From Branchiostoma lanceolatum (taxonomy: Eukaryota; Chordata; Leptocardii; Amphioxiformes; Branchiostomatidae), in the NCBI RefSeq assembly GCF_035083965.1, contig NC_089738.1, positions 18,688,734 through 18,752,733 of the forward strand: a stretch of 64,000 nt of DNA. Reading direction: 5' to 3'. The notes beneath the pieces are model-generated. The model saw only the letters and a list, made by a program, of their open reading frames with translations. It had not been told where the DNA came from and searched no databases. The stretch's first letter is position 1. Each line of letters opens with the position of its first letter. A program made the position numbers and the translations under genes. Positions 32,801 to 42,145 of this stretch are shown in pieces.

Positions 32801-35800
32801 CCGTCATCTGGCGATGGAAGGATAAAAACAAGAGTGGTGTTTAAAAAAAATAACACGCGATGAATACAACCCTCTAAGAACCCGTCATCTAGCGATGGAA
32901 GGATAAAAACAAGAGTGGTGTTTAAAAAAACAACACGGTGATGAATACAACCCTCTAAGAACCCGTCATCTGGCGATGGAAGGATAAAAACAAGAGTGGT
33001 GTTAAAAAAAACAACACGGCGATGAATACAACCCTCTAAGAACCCGTCATCTGGCGATGGAAGGATAAAAACAAGAGTGGTGTTTAAAAAAAATAACACG
33101 CGATGAATACAACCCTCTAAGAACCCGTCATCTGGCGATGGAAGGATAAAAACAAGAGTGGTGTTTAAAAAAACAACACGGTGATGAATACAACCCTCTA
33201 AGAACCCGTCATCTGGCGATGGAAGGATAAAAACAAGAGTGGTGTTTAAAAAAACAACACGGCGATGAATACAACCCTCTAAGAACCCGTCATCTGGCGA
33301 TGGAAGGATAAAAACAAGAGTGGTGTTTAAAAAAAATAACACGCGATGAATACAACCCTCTAAGAACCCGTCATCTGGCGATGGAAGGATAAAAAACAAG
33401 AGTGGTGTTTAAAAAAACAACACGGCGATGAATACAACCCTCTATAAGAACCCGTCATCTGGCGATGGAAGGATGAAAACAAGAGTGGTGTTTAAAAGAA
33501 AAACACGGCGATGAATACAACGTAATCTATAATACGACATGGACAAACTAAGTGGAAACTAAGTTTAGTAGTCATCAAAATACAAATAGTATAGCATGAT
33601 TGCTGAGCATAGAAACAAACTGGGCACAAAAATGTTACGTCAACTTGGTCATTGGAAAGGCTGCAAGAGAAGGTGGGTAACCGAGGAGAAGGAGGAAGAG
33701 TATACTTTTGTGGAGAGAAAAGCAATATCAACACAACTGATAATGGGAGTTCTTACAGTTAATTAACGGACTGAAAACTTCATTGGGCATGCTTCAGAGA
33801 GGAGGACCTAGGTGGTTACCGGAGTCAATACTCCTCTAACGCTTTAAGAATGAGAATAAGAATAATAAAATTGCTGATGTACTAGGAAACTGCCACATGG
33901 CCATCATTCAGCGCATCCAAAAACTGTTTTACTGCAACCTTCCTTAAAAGTTGAATGATTAAACTACTGGCGCCAGTAATTGTTCAAAATCACCTGTCGT
34001 CTTACATGGATGGTCTCCTTGATCCTTGTCACTACAAAGTTCAATGTTTACTTCTGTGACGTTGTCCGGAGACCGTGTTACCTAGCAACACAAAGGAACA
34101 TTCATGCTAATATCGGAACGTACCGTTGTGATCATAGAAGTCGAACATTTGTCCAACGGTCAGTCCGCTAAGTTCGTCGAAGCTCAGCATATGGTCGTGG
34201 TTGGCGTCGAACTGGGCGAAGAAGTGATGGTCAAGAAACTGCAGGGCCTGGGCCTCGGTGAACATCTGATCGCCTGCACATGGGGTGGCAAGGTGGTTAT
34301 GATAATAAGTTTATTTCCGTTCTTGCCCGTAGGCTAATTGCAAGTACATGCACAGGGGTGTCAATGAATTCATACGAATTTTACGGAATACATACGAATT
34401 TTACGGTATACATACGATCCATTACTAGAAACATACGATCCATTACGCAGAAACATACGATCCATTACGCAGAAACATACGATCCGTACGGAATACATAC
34501 GATCCATTACGCGAAATACATACGATCCTCACTGTGCTTGGATCACGTGACACCGGCGGCAAATTCAATATGGCGGACTCTGGATAACCAGTTCATCGTA
34601 CGATATCTTGGCTTTTAAGAGATTAATAATGGCGTATCCCATCTGGCTAAACTCTAAAAATCTCAAGCTGCACTGAATTAAGACTGATGTAGGCTTAGAC
34701 CAACTAGGAGGACAAGACAAAGCTAGATTCGGTGCTAGCGCGATGGCCAGCAAATTAGTAAGGATCGTATGTATTCCGCGTAATGGATCGTATGTATTCC
34801 GTACGGATCGTATGTTTCTGCGTAATGGATCGTATGTATTCCGTAATGATCGAATGTTTCTAGTAATGGATCGTATGTATTGCGTAATGATCGAATGTTT
34901 CTAGTAATGGATCGTATGTATTCCGTAAAATTCGTATGAATTCTTTGGCACTCCTGATGAAACATGAAAGGACGGAGAGACAATTGGTAACAATATAACA
35001 TGTGACTATTCTAGTTCAAATGCTAACACTCAATTCTATCTTATTTGGTTTGACTTCTTTTTTCGAGACAGTGGAAGACGAATGCTCCCACATTTTCTGC
35101 AATGTGTGGGTTTTGTGATGTTAATAGGAGAGTACTTTTCTTTTGGTCTGTAAACATGGAGAAGTTTGGATGGAATTTGGTGGCCTCTTTAAACAGAGCC
35201 TTTCTTTTTTGATCGTAGAAGGGGTAACTTGTTTTCGTCTTCCACTGTGTTTGACGTAAACAACCCGGCAGGGCCCCTTTTTCCAGTTGTGACTGTAGCA
35301 TAATCAAAGTCATAAGTCACGATCAACGTGAAGCATTTGGTACCGTCAGAATCCAGGGCATGAAGCGCCTGATTCATGTGAATCCCTTGCGTCGCCTCCT
35401 GCAGACTGACCAGGCCATCTCCGTCAGCGTCCAGCTCATGGTGGGCCCTGTAGATACTGTAAATTACAAAACAAATTCTTAGGAAAATGGATACTAATGT
35501 CGTAAAAAATACCAAAGTCATATCCAAAGCCAAAGATGAAGTTATGAAAGAACAAAAATATATATTTCTGTAAATTACAAAATAAATCATTGTGACTTGA
35601 GGACAGGAGAACAATGTCCAGACTTTGCATGATGTACAAGATGACTAATGAACTTGTGGACGTACCGACTGATAAGTATCTAATGCCAGCTCAGAAGAGG
35701 ACTAGAAATAGTCGTGCTTTTAAGTACCAGAGTTATCAACCAAGAATTGATGTCTTCAAAAATTCGTATTTCCCGAGAACCATAGTAGAATGGAACTCGT

Positions 35801-36625
35801 TGTCATCAAATATTGTAGGAGCTTCCTCACTAAGTAGCTTTAAAGAACGGTTGCAGTCAGATATGCGAAGACTAGGTGTAACAGACCGTTCGGTGTAATA
35901 TGACCAGCTGCCTCCGCGCCGCGTGCCTGCAAAGCTGGTGTGTTACGCCTAATGACGGTTATACCGGCTATATAGATACAGATACAGAAATTCTTAGGAA
36001 AAAGGATACTAATGTCGTAAAAAATGCCAAAATCAAATCCAAAGTCAAAGATGAAGTTATGAAAGAACCAAAATGTATATTTCGGTATACCATACTCTGT
36101 GTGTTGAGTTTTGTTCATTCTTCATGACAACGTAGATTTCATGATGAAGAAAATATTATTTTTTGCTAAACTTCAGAAGCTCCCAGAGGATGTCAAATCA
36201 ACATGGCTTTACTAACATATCATACAAAGTAGTATCATACAAGGTTTGGTGGAATCGTGTTGTTGTAACGGTTAGGGTGTTTGATCCAGTACCCAGGCCT
36301 AGTTACGAATCCCCTGACATACCGCCGATGTTGTGCCCTGGGAAGACACTTTACACGACTTTCCCCACTCCACGCAGGTATGAAATAGGTACTTGATTTC
36401 GGATGGGGAGGTAAACGTCAGTGGAGGGAGAGGGTTGGGTTCCGCCCTAGACAACCCACTCATTTGCACTTAATACAGACATGCACCTCTCCAGTGCAGA
36501 CCGCTCTGTCAATCTGATGAGTTCACTCTACCTTACCCTTTAGGATAAAAGGAAATGTTCAGTACGTACCTCCTCATTGGCGAGGCCGTTGCCAAGGCAA
36601 CGAACAGCAGAAGGAAGGGAGTCAT
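23835..36625 (-). CDS. efC: secreted 20-EF-hand protein, 585 aa
   Basis: Twelve coding exons in order: 36625-36570, 35447-35344, 34273-34124, 32485-32300, 31822-31667, 30396-30199, 28984-28835, 27796-27611, 27094-26942, 26025-25852, 24714-24562, 23926-23835 (stop TAA). The total is 1758 nt, in frame throughout. The signal peptide is MTPFLLLFVALATA, then SPMRR. Twenty 12-residue loops run from DADGDGLVSLQE to DENGDGFLYGSE. Four long+short doublets follow the first short exon. Short exons carry His-rich loops such as DTNHDHMLSIDE. Long exons carry DANGDGQVSLQE-type loops, preceded in 30396-30199 and 27796-27611 by a GNNFRNHHEL insert. Loop 17 (HANNDAHLSKPE) lacks Asp1 and loop 18 ends in Asp, so these may be weak. 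It is the longest family member here, and its function is unknown. Exon 32300-32485 is preceded by an 80-bp repeat array. Confidence 0.88.
24335..24545. mobile_element. MITE with GGGGCCCGGCCGGGC termini
   Basis: TGCTTGGGTCACATTTACAA then CCGGGGCCCGGCCGGGCAG on the left mirrors GCCCGGCCGGGCCCCGG and GAAATGTGACCCTAGCA on the right. It inserted near the donor of efC exon 24714-24562. A partial relative lies near 35260. Confidence 0.85.
24990..25245 (-). repeat. SINE, minus strand, head truncated
   Basis: Minus-strand body with GTGCCCGAAAGAAAGGCCCT, a CTCACTCCACCCAGGTGTAA block and a long tail ending in GCTATGGGACTACG. The tRNA head is lost near 25245. Confidence 0.7.
25466..25790 (+). repeat. 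Full-length tRNA-derived SINE
   Basis: The head is GGGGTCGTCTGGCGCAACGA, with B-box GAGTTCAAATCC, body CCCTTGGGAAAGGCACTTTA and CTCCACCCAGGTGTAAATGG. The tail is TGAAACCTGTAATACCCTGC. It nearly matches 14390-14731 end to end, inverted. Confidence 0.88.
25999..26365 (-). repeat. Three 121-bp copies of the 5' edge of efC exon 26025-25852
   Basis: Each unit has CAGGAAACCGTCACCTGACG, the start of the exon and its acceptor read on the plus strand, then GATGGAAAGATAAAA and CTTTGAGATTTCTTTT. The unit nearest the exon is the real junction. The other two lie upstream in the intron and keep the CAG acceptor. Confidence 0.88.
27905..28356. mobile_element. GGTAC-rich inverted-repeat element
   Basis: Left end GGTACAGGTACAGGTACCGG with GGTACAGGTCTGGACCTGTA, and right end TTGGACCTGTACCTAATCGA with CAGTACCGGTACGC, are in approximate inverted orientation around about 330 bp without a gene. 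It is probably a non-autonomous DNA element in an efC intron. Confidence 0.5.
29064..29438. mobile_element. Near-perfect 375-bp palindromic MITE
   Basis: ACAAGACTAAACTTTACGTC on the left mirrors GACGTAAAGTTTAGTCTTGT on the right. The symmetry continues inwards through CAAATTTTCGGTTGACTCCA, GTGACGTCAGCGACACGTGA and CAGATTACTTGTGCCTCCCC to a spacer of a few tens of bases around 29245. It is in the intron between efC exons 30396-30199 and 28984-28835. The high match between arms suggests a recent insertion or arm conversion. Confidence 0.92.
30509..31276. mobile_element. Non-autonomous DNA transposon, about 770 bp
   Basis: Left end TTAGGCGCACTTTAGACCTA then GGTCGTACGATCATCGTCGT is mirrored by ACGACGATGATCGCACGACT and TAAAGAGGCCCTTA on the right. 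The inside has more CGTCGCCGGCGACG palindromes and no transposase-like frame. Confidence 0.8.
31323..31500. repeat. Relative of the MITE at 17996-18241
   Basis: GAAGAAGGTGACAGACGCTC then GGTCACCAAAACATCGGCTG and a mirrored TTTTCGTGACGGTTTGTCAC are related to the MITE at 17996-18241. It is directly downstream of the element ending at 31276. Confidence 0.55.
31973..32215. repeat. (TG)n-rich compound microsatellite
   Basis: TG runs are mixed with CGCGTGCATTAGTGTGTATG and TTTGTATGTATAC blocks that recur about every 100 bp. ORFs on both strands here are translation of the repeat. Confidence 0.95.
32487..33490 (-). repeat. 80-81-bp minisatellite made from the acceptor edge of efC exon 32485-32300
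   Basis: About twelve units follow the real exon edge. Each contains, on the minus strand, ATCCTTCCATCGCCAG|ATGA then CGGGTTCTTAGAGGG: the branch/pyrimidine region, acceptor and first codons of the exon. The intronic part is TTAAACACCACTCTTGTTTT. Units occur in a three-type order (differing in the A-run and CGGCGATG/CGCGATG/CGGTGATG) that repeats, giving a higher-order period of about 242 bp. Copies are nearly identical, so growth is recent. Confidence 0.95.
34354..34955. mobile_element. Element with inverted arrays of a CATACGATCCATTACG subrepeat
   Basis: Left arm: AATTCATACGAATTTTACGG and several ATACGATCCATTACGCAGAA units. The right arm has the same units reversed (ATGGATCGTATGTATTCCGT) and ends AAAATTCGTATGAATTC. 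The middle, about 200 bp, has no recognisable frame. It is in the efC intron upstream of exon 34273-34124. Confidence 0.85.
35605..35990 (+). mobile_element. LINE 3' end: reverse-transcriptase C-terminus and tail
   Basis: The frame reads RLCMMYKMTNELVDVPTDKY, then RTRNSRAFKYQ and NSYFPRTIVEWNSL and FKERL, the typical end of a LINE ORF2 protein. After the stop at about 35899 the 3' tail (GCAAAGCTGGTGTGTTACGC) ends in GATACAGATACAG. It is 5'-truncated. Direct copies of about 105 bp (AATTCTTAGGAAAATGGATA and onwards) flank it at 35470-35575 and 35990-36093, far too long for a target-site duplication. Confidence 0.85.
36244..36520 (+). repeat. tRNA-derived SINE in efC intron 1
   Basis: The diverged head is GTGTTGTTGTAACGGTTAGG, with the body GTGCCCTGGGAAGACACTTT and CCACTCCACGCAGGTATGAA. 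The tail is GGTTGGGTTCCGCCCTAGAC. Confidence 0.7.
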
Positions 36626-37709
36626 GGTTGGCTTTTGAAGTCAGAAACTGAAAAAAAGGAGCATAATGACGTCATTGACAGGGCACAAGCCAAATGTGAT
36701 ATATAACTCTGGTCAGTATGAATTTGAAACGAGAGTTTTACAAAAACTAATATATGTCTCCAGTCATATCGCTTTAACGATTTTGTATACTTAACAAGAA
36801 GAACAATTTGTGCAATGTTTCAAAAATACTATACGCGGTATATACGCTACAGAAGTCTGAGTACAAAGCCTCCGCAAGTGGTGTCGCTGCATTTGAATGG
36901 AACAATCGTGATGGTTAGCGTTTAAGATAAAAGTGCTTACAAATACGACAATTTCTGAAAAGTGGACGTTTCAAGTTTCATAAACCAAGGCAGTCCTTTC
37001 CCTTTTTTGTCATTTGACCGGTAAACCGCCTCAAGGCGCAACAAACCAGTTTGTACGGTACGTAAAATTTGATATACTCACACCGGGATGTATCGACGGT
37101 TTACAATGACGACATTGACATATACTCCATACAAAGAGAAAAAAACTGGATACACACCTTCCCTGCATGCCGTATGACAAATACAGCATTGTTTTTTCCA
37201 CAAACATGTTGCAAAGGTACTCTGTAAATCCATTTAAGTTCGCGTGGTTTTTATTTCGTGATAAGGCGAAAATCTAGTGTTCGTTGTGGGTTTAAGTTCG
37301 CGGCAGTGCTATAGTCACATACTCCTACAGTGTTGGACACAAATTTTCGCGGTGGTTTTAAGATTGCGGTGAAACGGTCGCCGCAAAACCGCGAACATGA
37401 AACGACAGTGAACATTTCTGCATTTACAGTTACTGCATGATAAAGACTAAAATGTCGCAAGGTAACAAATCTAGCGTTGTTCAAAGGACGACAGTAAGGT
37501 ATCGATCAAAGAGAAGTAGATTGTAAGGACCCTCTTACGTATGTGCGTCGTTGTATTAAATGAAGAGGATTCTAAAAAAAGTAGATAAGTCACAAAACAG
37601 CTATTATGTGACTAAAAAGTGGTTAGAAATACTTCTCAACAGTCCGCCCTGCTTAAGAAAGCCGAAAATCCTACAACAAAAACTGTGAAGAACAAAAAAG
37701 TAGACTTAC

Positions 37710-37785
37710 CAATACTGAAGTCTTGAGGTTCTTGACTGTGAAATGATCTTACAAATCTTAAGCCCTAATATAGAAGATTCGTGAG
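37710..37785 (-). promoter_or_regulatory. efC core promoter and noncoding exon 1
   Basis: On the minus strand CTATATTAGGGCT (plus 37761-37773) lies about 60 nt before a donor ATTG|GTAAGTC at 37710/37709. The acceptor of the coding exon is TTTTTTTCAG at 36648. The same arrangement (TATA-like ATATTAGG, a tiny exon with CTTCAGCACTG-like end, GTAAGTCTAC) is found before efD, efE and efF. Confidence 0.65.
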
Positions 37786-37789
37786 AACG

Positions 37790-39110
37790 TGAACATGTTT
37801 CAGGCAACATTTATAGATTATGTCAATATGAACGTCTAAATTTAAAGCTATTTTTATTAAAATCATGCAAGTCACATCCCCCAAAAAACATCTCAGGAAG
37901 GTTTGATGTGAAGGACAAAGAAAGCACTGTACATATTATGAGGTGGGGATGGGTGGAGTTGGATCAACTGCCTTTTTTTCAGATGACAAATTGATATTCA
38001 TAGACTATGTCAATATGAGCGTCTAAATATACATCCATTAACGTTATGCAAGTAACATCGCCATGAAAATATCACAGGAAGGCGGGTGTCAAGGACAGAT
38101 AAAGTACACGTTATGAAGGGTTGGGCTGAGGTGGTAGGTGTCCACTGTAGTTTGTGCTATTTTTTTCCAATTAAATCATGATTAAAAAGTTTTCTTTTGT
38201 TGCTTTAGTTTTGCTAATTGTCCCAAGATTTTATGATCATAATACAGAATATAATATATATATAAAATTATTGGTCAGGAGATGAACAGTTTTAACCAGT
38301 AAATTGATATTTCTGTCAATTTGAACGTCTAAATATAATCCCATTAATGGTATGTATGCCAGAACATGTCAGCAAGGTAAATGTCAAGGATCGATATGCT
38401 TGAAGGCTGAACATCCTATTGGTTCCACTGGAGTTTGGGCTCTTTTTTAAAAGTTAAATCATGATTCACAAGTTTTCTCTCATTGCTTTAGTTTTGTGAA
38501 TGATCCTAAGATTCTAACATCTTTAGCCCTGATATCGACGATGCATGAGAAAGTGAACAGGTTTCATCCGACAAATATATGATATTTATAGATACTGTCA
38601 ATATGAACGTACAGTGTCCCAGTCCTTTCCTATCTTTGGCCAAGGCCGTAAGGAGATGTTTTGATGGCATGCTGCTTGCATACCCTTAATGGGATTATAT
38701 TTAGACGTCCATATTGACATAAATACTAAATATACCAAATGCGTGAGAAGATGGCCAGGTTTTAACCGATACATTGATATTTATGCCAATTTGAACGTCT
38801 AAACATGATTCCATTAAGGGTATGCAAGAAATATCCCTATTAAAATATCTCCGTACGGCATAGGTTAGGGATAGGTAAGGACTTTGGCGTTTTTTCATTG
38901 TGGGTGGGAGATTGGTGACACTGAATGAACATTGTGCTAATTGTCGTCGGTTAGATCACGATTGAAAAAGTGTTCTTTTGTTCTCAGGAGATCATGCATT
39001 GGTGTATCGATACAAGCGTAAAAACACTGTCTTAAGCATCGTGTGGCAGGTTTATAAAGCGAAAAACTGATATTTCTGTCAGTATGAACGTCTGAATATG
39101 TTTATGTATA
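37790..39110 (-). repeat. Diverged tandem copies of the ef promoter flank
   Basis: The motif TATGTCAATATGAACGTCTA with AATATAATCCCATTAACG and GTCAAGGATGG-like sequence recurs near 37818, 38002, 38318, 38600, 38700 (inverted), 38785 and 39077. The same motif lies once upstream of efD (45045), efE (51395) and efF (57565). No gene is seen from 37790 to 40260. Confidence 0.75.
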
Positions 39111-39117
39111 TATTAAT

Positions 39118-40260
39118 TTGGCTGTTTTTGACACACAGCCAGGGCTGCCTAGCTAGCCTGAGGCTATTACAAAGGGCTAGCCCTGCCTACAAAGACAACA
39201 CATTACAATGGGCAGCATAACGAGCTTTAACAATATTCTAAATACATGTACATATTAAACGCTATCGTATATAAAGGATTAAAAAGAAACGTCTAGATAT
39301 AATCTCATTAACAGTAAGCTAGCAACATGCCCACGTACACGGTACAGGATGTGAGTAAGGGCCAGGAGAAAATGGCACGGTAGGATCCGGACAAATATTT
39401 GCTTCCCGGCGGCGCGCCCATGCACAGTGAAAGCCTTCTGCGGTCGTGTCTGTAGGCCTTGAGTCGGCGCCACACTTAGGACAGAAATAAGTTTACGCTG
39501 TAGACCTAGAAGATAACATTTGATCACTATTATTAGACGTCTGTATTGGTAGAAGTCATTAAATGACTTCTACAAATACATATGAACTGTCAGGTGAACC
39601 TTTATGTCAATATAAACTGTATTAGTAGAAGTCGTTAAATGGCTTCTGACAGATGAACTTTCAAGCGAACCTTTGACCAAATACGTTAGTATTGGCATGA
39701 AGCTTGTACGACTGTCATAGATACTGAGGCTGATCCAACACTGACAGTAATGCTATAACGTAAGCGAATGCCGATGATGAGATACTGAATTAGTAATATT
39801 CTGGCCGTCGACAAAAACAACTTTTTGGCGGGGGAGGGGGCCAATGGTGTTTTTTTATTGAACTGTTAGGTCTTTGCCTCTCGACGCGTGCAGCGTACAG
39901 TCAAATATGTCTTTACATGACGGTATCTGTTGACTATCTAGCTGAAACTGGTCACAGTACTATGGACATGATTCGTAATGTTTCGTTCAGTGGTAAAAAT
40001 AATCTGATGAACCTCTATTAGGTGGGCAAAATAGGAAACCTGTCTTTGTGTTACTATATTGAAGTGGACAATTGTATATGTTTTAATGCACGTATATCAA
40101 TGGCTAGGTGGTCATTTTGTCAATGTGCAGGTGAAATGTAAGGTAACTGATTGGAGCAAGTGAGAAGCTTTGTTCCGTTTTTCGGGCATATGTTAGACTT
40201 GGATAAGACTAAGACATTACCGGACACAAACAAATAAGTAGAAAGCTAGATATCTTTGAA
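39118..40260. other. efC-efD intergenic DNA: LINE tail and block-boundary sequence
   Basis: 39118-39270 resembles a minus-strand LINE 3' end (CAGGGCTGCCTAGCTAGCCT). 39380-39520 (ACAAATATTTGCTTCCCGGC then GCCTTGAGTCGGCGCCACAC) and 39820-39930 (a G-rich run, TTTTTTTATTGAACTGTTAG and CAAATATGTCTTTACATG) recur at the equivalent place in each tandem block to the right. Confidence 0.6.
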
Positions 40261-40264
40261 GCAT

Positions 40265-40359
40265 TTTATTTCTTTCGTGTTAACTTGTTATTGAAATTTC
40301 AGTGTTCATCTTTGTCCTACTGCAGATGGAAACCGCTGTGAGGTCACCGCGTGGTTCGG
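40265..40359 (-). other. efD 3' UTR exon with poly(A) signal
   Basis: On the minus strand CTTTCCCTTACAG precedes CCGAACCACGCGGTGACCTC, and AATAAA is at 40270-40265. It matches the efE exon at 46798-46716 closely. The donor is TGAG|GTAGCC at 41130/41129, one base after the stop. Confidence 0.75.
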
Positions 40360-40589
40360 CTGTAAGGGAAAGAAGACAATGAAGAGTTAACGAACTCAGG
40401 GCTTCAAATACACCACATCTGCAACATGCAATTCACTAGAAAGAACGGATTGTTGGTAAAACTCGTTGAAATATAATTCAACCAGAGTGTTGACATATTC
40501 TGTACGTGTAAGATTCTTGGAGTTTCATTAGGTCTTTATAGCTGCAACAGGTTGTTTTATGTCTCATAATCAAATAAAGCACACAACTC

Positions 40590-40740
40590 GTGGATATCTG
40601 TATTATGTATCTATATAGCCGGTATAACCGCCATTTCAGCGTAACACACCAGCTTTTCAGGCACGAAGCGGTTGCAGCTGTCTATATATACTACACCGAA
40701 CAATCTGGCCCATCTAACCTTCGCATATCTAAACTCATGA
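40590..40740. repeat. LINE 3' tail in efD 3' UTR intron
   Basis: TATAGCCGGTATAACCGCCA and GTAACACACCAGCTT match the tail of the LINE at 35605-35990 in reverse orientation. Confidence 0.6.
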
Positions 40741-40911
40741 ATTGTTTACCGTCTCTACAGTACTCGACGGTAACGAGTTCTACTGTACGAAAATACGCAT
40801 TTTGGAACACATCAATCCTAGGTTGATAAGTCTGGTACTTGAAGGCATAGCTATTTTTCTGAGCTGGTACTAGGTACTTACTAGTATGGAATTAAGGAAT
40901 GTGATAACAGA

Positions 40912-41119
40912 TTAGCCTCTACCAGGCCCCGCGGATGGCTGGAAAAATCGACGAACTTGACCAAATAGAGTGAATGGTATGCCAAGGGAGTCGGCTACGG
41001 AGGTAGGGACCGTTTTGCCATCGTAAACTGTAACGGACTGACTTTTCTGACATATTATCCGTCTATTTGGCCAATTTCTACGATTTTTCCAGCAACCTGT
41101 GGAGCCTGGTAGAGGCTAA
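40912..41119. mobile_element. MITE (TTAGCCTCTACCAGG family), copy 1
   Basis: The left end TTAGCCTCTACCAGGCCCCG mirrors GAGCCTGGTAGAGGCTAA on the right. It lies about 9 bp beyond the efD 3' UTR donor, in the intron. A more symmetrical copy is at 44034-44235. Confidence 0.85.
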
Positions 41120-41130
41120 TACCGGCTACC

Positions 41131-42054
41131 TCAGCCTATGATGGGGTCTGTGCTAGGCATGTTTAGGATGATGTCCCACACAGCGTAGAATCCGGCGTCT
41201 TCACCAGCTTCTAGGTAGGTACTACCTGTGAACAGTTAAACACACATCAAAGGTAAGCTGAGAAAGATTAGATATCTATCTCTGAGTCATCATATTTCTT
41301 TTTCCTTCTTATGCTCTTCGTTTCTCTTTAACTGGCAAACGTTAACATTTGTACGATTTAGGTGCAGGCAGGTATACATAAGAAATACATGCACAGCTCA
41401 AATTTTACCTGCCCGAACATGTATGTTCCTAGTGTATTCCGCAGATATGTGCCAATGCTAATGTTAACAATTGATATCTATGCATGTCACAGTACTTTAA
41501 GTTTGGGACTGCATTGTTAGCAATGACACCTAGCTGTAGCACAAAGTGAACCAGTAATTTGTGCCCTGAAGATGATGACAGACGGTACAGATGATTGTGA
41601 ATGAAGAAATTTGTAATTTATTCATTCGCCATCCTGATTAAACTATTTAAACACAAAAAAACGTACCGTCGAGATCGACAAAGTCGAAGACCCCGTCCAG
41701 TCTCATGTGGTGGTGGTGGGCCTCGCCAATGCTCACTGCTCCGTCACCGTTGTCGTCCTGAGCGGCGACCCAGTCCGCGGTCTTGTTACCGAACAGGACC
41801 ATCAGCTCAGCAGGGGTCATAGAACCATCGCCTGCACGCAGCACAATTCGTCAGAAGTTACACGACATGTTTCCCTCATTCTTTGCTTACATCGGATGGC
41901 CAGACCAAGACCAAACACAATCTCTCTCTCTATCTCCCTTTCATTGGACATTGCTTAGTTACCCTGGAAACACCAAACAAATCTAATCTGCCTGTTAGTT
42001 TATTTGTTTTGTTTTTGCTTACATTGGATGTCCAGATCAAGACCAAAGCCACAC

Positions 42055-42145
<91 letters not shown>

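Noticed and set aside
32680-33399. 239-aa open frame on the minus strand
   Set aside because: It is translation of the 81-bp minisatellite. Only its possible exonisation is kept, as a finding.
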